Origin: Canna indica
Taxonomy: Eukaryota; Streptophyta; Magnoliopsida; Zingiberales; Cannaceae
Direction of reading: 5' to 3'
Assembly: GCA_034359265.1 (NCBI GenBank)
Contig: CP136891.1
Location: forward strand, 89,514,001 to 89,578,000
Length of the DNA: 64,000 nt
The notes under the pieces were generated by a model. It did no database searches and was not told the DNA's origin. It saw nothing but the letters and a program-made list of their open reading frames with translations. The translations under genes were made by a program, and so were the position numbers. Positions 57,140-64,000 of the stretch are shown here, one piece after another (the first letter of the stretch is position 1; each line of letters begins with the position of its first letter).

Positions 57140-57900
57140 AAGATGATTGACAGTGGGATGAAACCAGACCATATAAACATGATTGCAGTCCTCTCAGCTT
57201 GTAGTAAGACTCAAGCTCAAAAACTCTTCAATATGATGGTGGAAACATATGTCATTGCGCCACAGATGGAGCTAGGGTGGGCAACGGATCGAATACGGTA
57301 CGGATACTGGATTATCCGTATCCGCATCGCATCCCATATCCGCTCATTCGTATCCGCACCGTATCCGCTTCGAATGTAAATATGAATATCCATATCCGCA
57401 CCGCATTCGTATCCGCACCGTATTTAATAAAAATATATTAAAATAATATTTTAATTAAAAAAATTAATAAATTATCAATTCATTGATCCAAAATAAATAT
57501 ATAATATACTTTAAAATTTATCTTGACATGAAATTACCATAGAACTTTTATATATATTAATAACTTATATGGGCAAAATAGTAATTCAGAGACGCAGATA
57601 GACGGTGCGGATACGGTGAGGATCCACAGTCGTATCCGTATCCGCATTATATCCGCGCGGATATAAGTTTTCTAAATTCATATTTGTATCCATATCCATT
57701 TTTACATGCGAATGTGGATCGAATACGGTGCGGATGTGGTTTTTAGTTAGCGGATGCGGATATAATTGCCACCCCTACCCTTAGATGGAGCACTGCTCCT
57801 GCATGGTAGATCTATTCTGCTTACTGAATGTGGCGGTGTTGATGGTGGTGAATCCATCGAAGAAGACCAGTAAGAAGCTGCTCGATTCTGCTTGCTGAAT
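57140..57900 (+). pseudogene. PPR protein gene fragment, interrupted
   Basis: MIDSGMKPDHINMIAVLSAC, then AQKLFNMMVETYVIAPQM, resemble a plant PPR repeat (family: GVKPDHVTFIAVLSACSH). After the inserted element the sense continues as EHCSCMVDLF (family: EHYSCMVDLL). The reading then decays. No start, no further repeats. It is a short relic of an organelle-targeted RNA-binding PPR gene. Confidence 0.7.
57273..57782. mobile_element. 510-bp inverted-repeat element in the PPR pseudogene
   Basis: Flanked by a perfect 9-bp direct repeat AGATGGAGC (57,264-57,272 and 57,783-57,791). The ends are inverted: TAGGGTGGGCAACGG on the left and CCGCATCCGC...TTGCCACCCCTACCCTT on the right. Subterminal parts carry many GCGGATACG/CGTATCCGC words in both orientations around an AT-rich centre. 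A 9-bp duplication fits Mutator-like MITEs; 8-bp hAT types cannot be excluded. Confidence 0.8.
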
Positions 57901-57931
57901 GTGGCGGTGTTGACGGTGGTGAATTCATCGA
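57817..57931 (+). repeat. 69-bp spaced direct repeat
   Basis: TTCTGCTTACTGAATGTGGC and TTCTGCTTGCTGAATGTGGC begin similar stretches of about 46 bases at 57,817 and 57,886, ending ATCGA. A local duplication in the decayed 3' part of the PPR relic. Confidence 0.7.
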
Positions 57932-58109
57932 CGTAGTTCTCAATATTCCCTCTCCTTAGTGATGTTGACGTACTCCCTGTACCAGTCGCGGCCTTCACGG
58001 CTTCACGTAGAAGAAAATATAACTGTTATAAAATTAATTAGAAGAAAGGGAGAGAGAAAATAAGTCAAGACCCTACTTCGCTACTTCCCCAAGAATCGAT
58101 GTGTCGATC

Positions 58110-61100
58110 ATGACCAGGGAAGAACCACCTTTTGCTTCGCCGCTCCCCACCCCTATGGCGCCTTCGCCGGAGGCCCTCATTCCCCCGCCGATTTCTCCCG
58201 ATGCCTCCACCCATATGCCGTCTCCTCCTGAGGTTGCCATCCCTCCGCCGGATAATTCAAACTTCCATCTACCTTCGCCGAAGGCCGTTGCTGCCGCCGC
58301 CCCTCTCCCGCCTTCGACAGAGGTCGCGACTCCTCTACCGCCTTCCATGGAGGTCGCTCCCCCTTCGGATTCTTCTCCAGGAGCCTCTGCATTACCCGCT
58401 ATGTCTTCTTCGACTTCTCTCGCATGGTCCTGGGTCATTGAATCCCTAGCGGACTGCAAGCAAGTTGACGCTCGCGACTTTGAAGGTTACCTTGATCTGC
58501 AATCTTCAGGACGTCGTTCCGCTCCAATGTCAGAGCTGACTATTCTCTTCATTTTCCCCCTCTTTTGCAGCTTTGATCCACAGTTATCCGGACTTCGAAA
58601 CTAGTGCTCCCAGGTCACTGCGGGAACGGGTAGCTTTGAGGTACTTGGAGGAAATTGTGGGCATGGGTCGAGGGGAGGACCCTTCCGATTTGGCATGTAC
58701 CATCGAAATCGATGTCAGCCAATCATGTGAGGAAGTCCTTGGGAAGGTATGTTTCTATGTTTTCTGCTTTCCCTTTATTAATGTATCACAATTTTCGCAC
58801 TGGAGAATTTTCTGTTAGATGTGAATGCATGATTTGCCTGGAGATGTTTCTATGTTTTTTGATTTCTTCGTATTCATGTTGCCTTCAAATTGCTTCTATC
58901 ACCCCTCTTTTTTTTCGTAAAAAAAGAAAGGTTAATTTTACTAATTGTGTAAAAATGACAGGAGCTTTCCGCTTCTCTTTGGTGGTACCTGTAGCATGCT
59001 GTTGTTCCAAATTGTCACCTTGGGCAATATCTTTTTTGTTTGTTTTGGGTGAAACGTTGAGCCTTATCTTCATTAGCTGTTCGGTTGAACTAACATATCA
59101 TTTGATAGTATTTTTAAGGAAATGTGAAACAAATCTTGCTAGGTCAATGGCTTGGATGGCCATGCATGGGTATTATTTTCTGCACTAGTTAGATTGATTT
59201 TGAGATCAACTTTATATACTAACTTCTAGTTTGACAAAACAAATTAATATCCAATGGTTTGATGGTGGCTCTATTATTCTCACCTCAGAGGGATGAATTG
59301 ACACAATGCAATTATTTTCTCACCCTTTTAATAACTACCAAAATTATTTAAAGAAACCAAATATTTGCAGACCAAATTTAAAGTACTTTTATAATAAACC
59401 CAATATGGACTCGACTGATGTTCGTAGAAAAGAAAAAAAGGTCTTGTCACTTTCATAGAACTTGCTTTCATTCATGTTGCTTCTTATTTTCTATGCAACT
59501 GTTTTAATCTCTAATTCTCTATGTGGAGTTTTTGACTAATGCTTCTATACCTAATTTGAAGAACAATGGGTTTATTATCATTCTCCTTGACCATTTAAAT
59601 TTTAATTGTGGTCCAAGCGCCTTTCCCTGTTGGTGGTTATAATGAGGAATTACTTCATAGTCCAAGAAAGTTTATCATAATTACCTGTAATGCAATTTAA
59701 AATGGTTTTTTAATTCGATACAGCCAAGCTGCAATGTCCTTACAATTTAGAAGATGAAAGGTGAAAAAACAAAATTTTTGGAGAAATATATATCTGACAG
59801 TCACAAACAAATGGACCAATTGAAGACAAGCCTTCACTTATAGATCTGTATAATAAGTGGATTTGCTTCATAAAGGACCTGGACTACTATTTCACTTCCA
59901 ATTAGTGGGTTTGCTTCACGGAGAAATATTCAAATGTAAGTACCAGAAATAGAATAATTAGTTTGTCTACTTTGCAACAAATAGCTGCAAATGAAACACA
60001 GAAAATAACTTCAACCGAGTGCAATAAATACACCATTTACCCTCCCTAAACTCTGAACTGGGAAAGCCTTGTGCACAGGGTTGTTCTTTTATCTTTCTTT
60101 TTTCCTATTTTTGTCTCAGATTAGTTTATGTTTATTTAGACAATTAGTTAATCTAATGCAGTACTGGTTATACTCATTCTAAAATCTTGATATTGCTAAC
60201 TCTTCACTGTTATTTGGCAGCTTTTGATTTAATTTTTTCTGGTATTGTTTGTAAGTGTGCAACGTGACTGGTTACTGTTGGTGCATTTTTGTCAGATAGC
60301 AAGATTGTTTAATCTTGAAGAGGACTCTGTAAACATGCTCACTCCTGACCTTCAAGAGTTTATTGTCGAAAAGCGGAATTCATTACCCAAATCTTCTTTG
60401 CACAAGGTTTGTGGAAGTTATTATGTATCATAGTGCTGCATAAATCTCTCCACACAAAATATATTATAGTGTGTTTATTTATGTTAGATAAAGGAAGCCA
60501 TTGTACAAGGAAATTGCCCAGCTCTCTTGTTATTGTTTGAGGACTTTGGTTTTCCAGTAAAGAGGGAAGGTGTTTATCCTTGGTGCAATATTGATGATGG
60601 TACATCTCGAAGGGTGGATAATCCTACTGCTCTCGCGCCTCGTAATTGCATTGGACAGGAACAAGAAAATCACCCTAGATCGAATCAGCAGTTTTTGAAG
60701 GAGAATGTTTTTGGCCTTGACACATTGTTAAAAAGAGGTGATCTAAATAATGGAGTCAATGACGAAAGAATTGATGGTTTTACTGAGACTGGAAGGTCAA
60801 AAAGGACCAAGTTAAGCACTGAACAGTATCATTTAAAGTCAATTAATAAAGATTTTTCAGAATCAATGAATCATTTTTTTAAGAAAAATGATGAATGTGC
60901 TGAAACTGTAAGCACCAGAGCTCTTGGTCTTTGGGCTAATCAACAGGGTTCCATGCATGAGGAATCTGATCAAGAAAACTTCAAAGCTGGTAATTTTCAA
61001 ATCCAACAATCACTTCAAGCTAATGGTAATAAAATTGTGCAAAATGATGCTTCTGGAGATGGACAATGTTTGCCTAATGCTTTGAATGAGAAGGACCCTT

Positions 61101-63487
61101 TAAATGTTCAGATTAGTGTTACACCGGATATGGTAGGAGATGTTGATGACTTATGTGATATGCCTTCTAATGCTGACACAGATATGGACACCTTTGCTAG
61201 TGAGAAACACTGCCATTTGAGCTGCCAAGCTAATATCAATAATCATTCTGCATTAAATGATTGTACAGAAAGAGGGTTCTGCATAAAGTGCAATAAAGGT
61301 GGTGAAATGTTGACTTGCAATAGTACTGACTGCATGATATCTATTCATGAAACTTGTTTAGCGTCTTCGCCAAAGTTCAATACGTCAAGCCTTTTCTTTT
61401 GCCCTTTCTGTACATTTGCAAGAGCTTCTATTGAATACAGAAAAGCAATGCAAAATTTATTTCAAACAAGCAAATTCTTTTCAGTTTTCACTGGTAGGGA
61501 TTTTGTTCTCGACCATCAAAGTAAGTGGTCACCATCTTGTGATTTGACAGAAGGAACTGCAATGAGAAATGATCCATGTGGTGAACAAAATGCCCACTCA
61601 TGTCAATTTGCAAGGGATAAGCTAAATAAGAGTTTGAAAGTTGACAATGAACAAACTCGTCAACTAGAAGTTGCACAATCTGGTGACGTCTGCAAATCTC
61701 CCTTTAGAGATGGACAAGCTCTTGGAAATGAAAGGATCTTCCACACTTCTCATTGTTCAGTTGAGGTAAATGATGGCAAGGTTGTAAATGAAGTTTTATC
61801 TGCAACCCATTGTTCTAATGCTGACCCCACAAATGAGGAGATTGTTTCACATAATAATGGTGAACAAGTTGGTATTGTTCACTATAGATATGTTCACTTA
61901 GCTTTCAAGGAGGATTGCTGTCATGCTAAAGATGGCAACAATGTTGTGCAAGGTGATAATGAAAACCCACCAGCTATTGAACAATTTTTGTATCAGAAGG
62001 AAGAAGACCATTCTCCTATCAGCAAGGAATCATCCGGTGAAAAGAATGGGAATAAACAAGAACAAGATGAAGTGGTACTTCATAACCATAGGGGCAACAA
62101 GTTTTCTCTGGGTAAGCTTGGAAGGTCTAAATTTGGCACCAAGCGTTAGTAAGTATTTAAGTTACACTTATTATATTGATCCAGATAAGCATTGAATTGA
62201 GTATATATTGATCCAGATAAGATTACCTTTTCCAATTTTGAATTATTTGATGGTTTGAGTTTCTATCTTTCAAAGTATCAGGAATAAAACCAGGAAGTTT
62301 GATCAAACTTTTTATTAAGTAAATATCCTTAAGTGGAACCATCATCTAACTATTTGGTAGATCATGTGTAAGCTATATATGTAGTAGCTTAAGCTAATTA
62401 AGCTTTATCTCCATATCGTTTGGGTTTGGCAGGGATTTTGCCCTCTTAAATTACCGTTCTGAAAGATATGTCGATGGAAACTAGAGTTATTTAACACCTA
62501 TTTCCATCTTATTTATTTGGATTTTAATGTCTTTAGCCTTGTACTCTTTCTTGTTTCACCACTCTCTTGTGAAAAGTTATATAAACTAATCATTTATTGC
62601 TCTTTAGATGATGGTAAGGTCAAAGTAGTTGAAATTTATTATTTATGAAGGTTGTTTATTATTGTCGGGTGTAGCTTTTTCTTAGAAGCTTTCTTTCAAC
62701 CTATAATAATTGTTCAGCCTTCACTCATCAGCTTTTAGATTGAGCTATTAATGAGTCAATGGACATTGTGTCTTGATTGTCTAGATGGCTTAGTCTCCTT
62801 GACAAAGAGATTGATCCAGAAAAAATGTTCCAAATAAGTATACATTATTTCTTTTCCTCTTTTAGTCATTTCAAATTCTGAAGTTTAAGTGAATGTTTTT
62901 ATCCTCCTATTTTGCAGCTCCAATCCGATAATTCCTGGTCTCAGGCGAAACAGTCTCCCTTGGACTATGGAGGAGGAAGATTTTCTAAAGGTTATTATTA
63001 TTTTTCTTATTCCTGTTGGACTAGACAATTTAATCGGCAATCAATATGATCATGAACAGAAAAGTATTGGCATTTGATGATATAAAGTTCTTACGTTATT
63101 AATAGACAACTCAATGTTTAACGCTGGACAAATCTAATGTTCTAGACCATGAATTATGCTATATAATCATTTAAATGGACTCTTTTTGCTTGGAAGAAAA
63201 TTTTTGTGGTTTTGTAACTCGTTTGGAGGACCACTTTACTTAATTTAAAGCCATATATGCTTTGCGTTTCATTAAGATAGTTCTCATGTTGTCATTTAAC
63301 AAAGCTTTTGCTTGTGCAGGAGGCAATCCATAGATTTTGTGAAAAATCCAATGGCCATATCCCATGGGTTAATATATTGGAATATGGTTCCCATGTGTTT
63401 CATAAGACTCGTCAACCTGTAGATCTAAAAGACAAATGGAGGAATATAAAGAAAAAAGAGGCTCCAAGTACTACGAAAGCACCTTGA
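58110..63487 (+). CDS. PHD-finger and Myb/TRF-like protein (854 aa)
   Basis: Six exons: 58,110-58,485, 58,571-58,746, 60,296-60,406, 60,488-62,148, 62,918-62,990 and 63,320-63,487; the phases fit throughout. The N-terminal 110 residues are Pro/Ser/Ala-rich. Next come a conserved helical region (LADCKQVDARDFE, LRERVALRYLEEIVG, IARLFNLEEDSVNML) and a large Asn/Ser-rich linker. A PHD-like zinc finger lies at about residues 486-530 (CIKCNKGGEMLTC, CMISIHETC, FFCPFC) and a C-terminal Myb-like domain at about 788-846 (LPWTMEEEDFL, IPWVNILEYG, VDLKDKWRNIKKK). This is the architecture of plant telobox/TRF-like PHD-Myb nuclear proteins, which are poorly characterised and presumed DNA- and chromatin-binding. 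The exon 4 donor TA/GTAAGT contains an in-frame TAG that appears only if the intron is kept. Confidence 0.85.
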
Positions 63488-64000
63488 TTCCTTCCCTTAG
63501 CTTCGTTTGGTGTAAGTATTAGACTAGATTTTTGTACTTGTGGTTTTATACTTCAGTGGGCTTTGGGCTGAATGTGCCATATATAATTTGGAACATGAGA
63601 TTAGAGAAAGTATGAATCATTTTTCAGCGAGATGGTGCTGACTCTCTTGTTGGGTCTGCTGATGTTGGCCTGTTCATAGTTGTCTTTCTAATTTTGCGTA
63701 TGATATAATATTTGTTTTGAACCTGCACTTTACTGCTCGATGAAATATCTGAATATGTTATATTTATCATTATGTGATAGTGATATATATATTTATCACT
63801 CGGTATGATAGCGATAGATGTTGTGCTAAGGAACAATTTTACAATCACTATACTTAGCAACCAATTAATAAATAGATTAAGTAAATGACAAGTAAAAGAT
63901 ACTAAATTGCACAAACATGATCGATAAAATTTTAGGAGGTTATATATCTATTTCGGTTAAGTAGCAATAGGTAGTCGATACTAGCAATAGTTGAAGATTG
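63488..64000. other. 3' flank of the PHD-Myb gene
   Basis: Non-coding, AT-rich. No clear polyadenylation signal dominates and no further gene begins before the window ends. Confidence 0.5.

Noticed and set aside
58073..58459. 128-aa Gly/Glu-rich minus-strand ORF
   Set aside because: Antisense shadow of the Pro/Ser-rich first exon of the PHD-Myb gene.
62101..62135. Alternative donors GGTAAG (62,111) and AAGGTCTAA (62,123) for exon 4 of the PHD-Myb gene
   Set aside because: The first gives a phase that meets a stop in exon 5; the second fits the phase but is weak, whereas TA/GTAAGT at 62,148 fits the phase and the consensus and gives a continuous protein.

Overview
The window is nuclear DNA of a flowering plant. 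The evidence is GT-AG introns, plant-specific gene families (DRM1/ARP, RING1 of PRC1, BAC1 carrier, CYP81-like P450, SBP-box, PPR), plant-type transposons and AT-rich intergenic DNA. The style of the sequence suggests a monocot, but nothing here proves it.

Positions 1-36,000 are an accessory, repeat-built region. It is a mosaic of recently duplicated modules made of pieces of at least seven genes, in both orientations and often with exon-intron borders intact. The pieces come from the dormancy/auxin-repressed gene DRM1, a TauE/SafE sulfite-exporter-like gene, an SBP-box (SPL) gene, the carrier gene BAC1, a CYP81-like P450, an unidentified gene with an RASSLIQMWRKLE motif, and a small secreted double-cysteine peptide gene. 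Two intact likely sources lie in the same window: DRM1 at 34.2 kb and BAC1 at 37.3-42.1 kb. Two larger direct duplications are visible (about 610-3,405 with 15,496-18,352, and about 8,355-13,385 with 18,354-23,621). There are also long inverted repeats, four 15-bp minisatellite tracts at module junctions, a TRIM retroelement with nearly identical LTRs, three direct and one inverted copy of the DRM1 upstream region, and a very AT-rich block (23.9-27.1 kb) with four diverged copies of one repeat.

Positions 37,000-64,000 are ordinary gene space. On the minus strand are BAC1 (8 exons, 307 aa, mitochondrial basic amino acid carrier) and RING1 (10 exons, 485 aa, H2A ubiquitin ligase of Polycomb repressive complex 1). 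On the plus strand are a single-exon ubiquitin-like protein (98 aa) and a six-exon PHD-finger/Myb-like protein (854 aa). Between them are a TTA-flanked PIF/Harbinger-like element with an internal GCCCGG-rich minisatellite, a possible SINE, and a PPR pseudogene split by a small inverted-repeat element flanked by a 9-bp duplication.

The gene-space genes are not an operon-like unit. The most interesting structure is the left array. It holds an 830-bp inverted repeat of DRM1 sequence 25 kb from an intact DRM1 gene, so it could make hairpin RNA against it. It also contains an in-frame chimeric ORF driven by a copied DRM1 promoter, and paired head-to-head copies of a secreted peptide gene.
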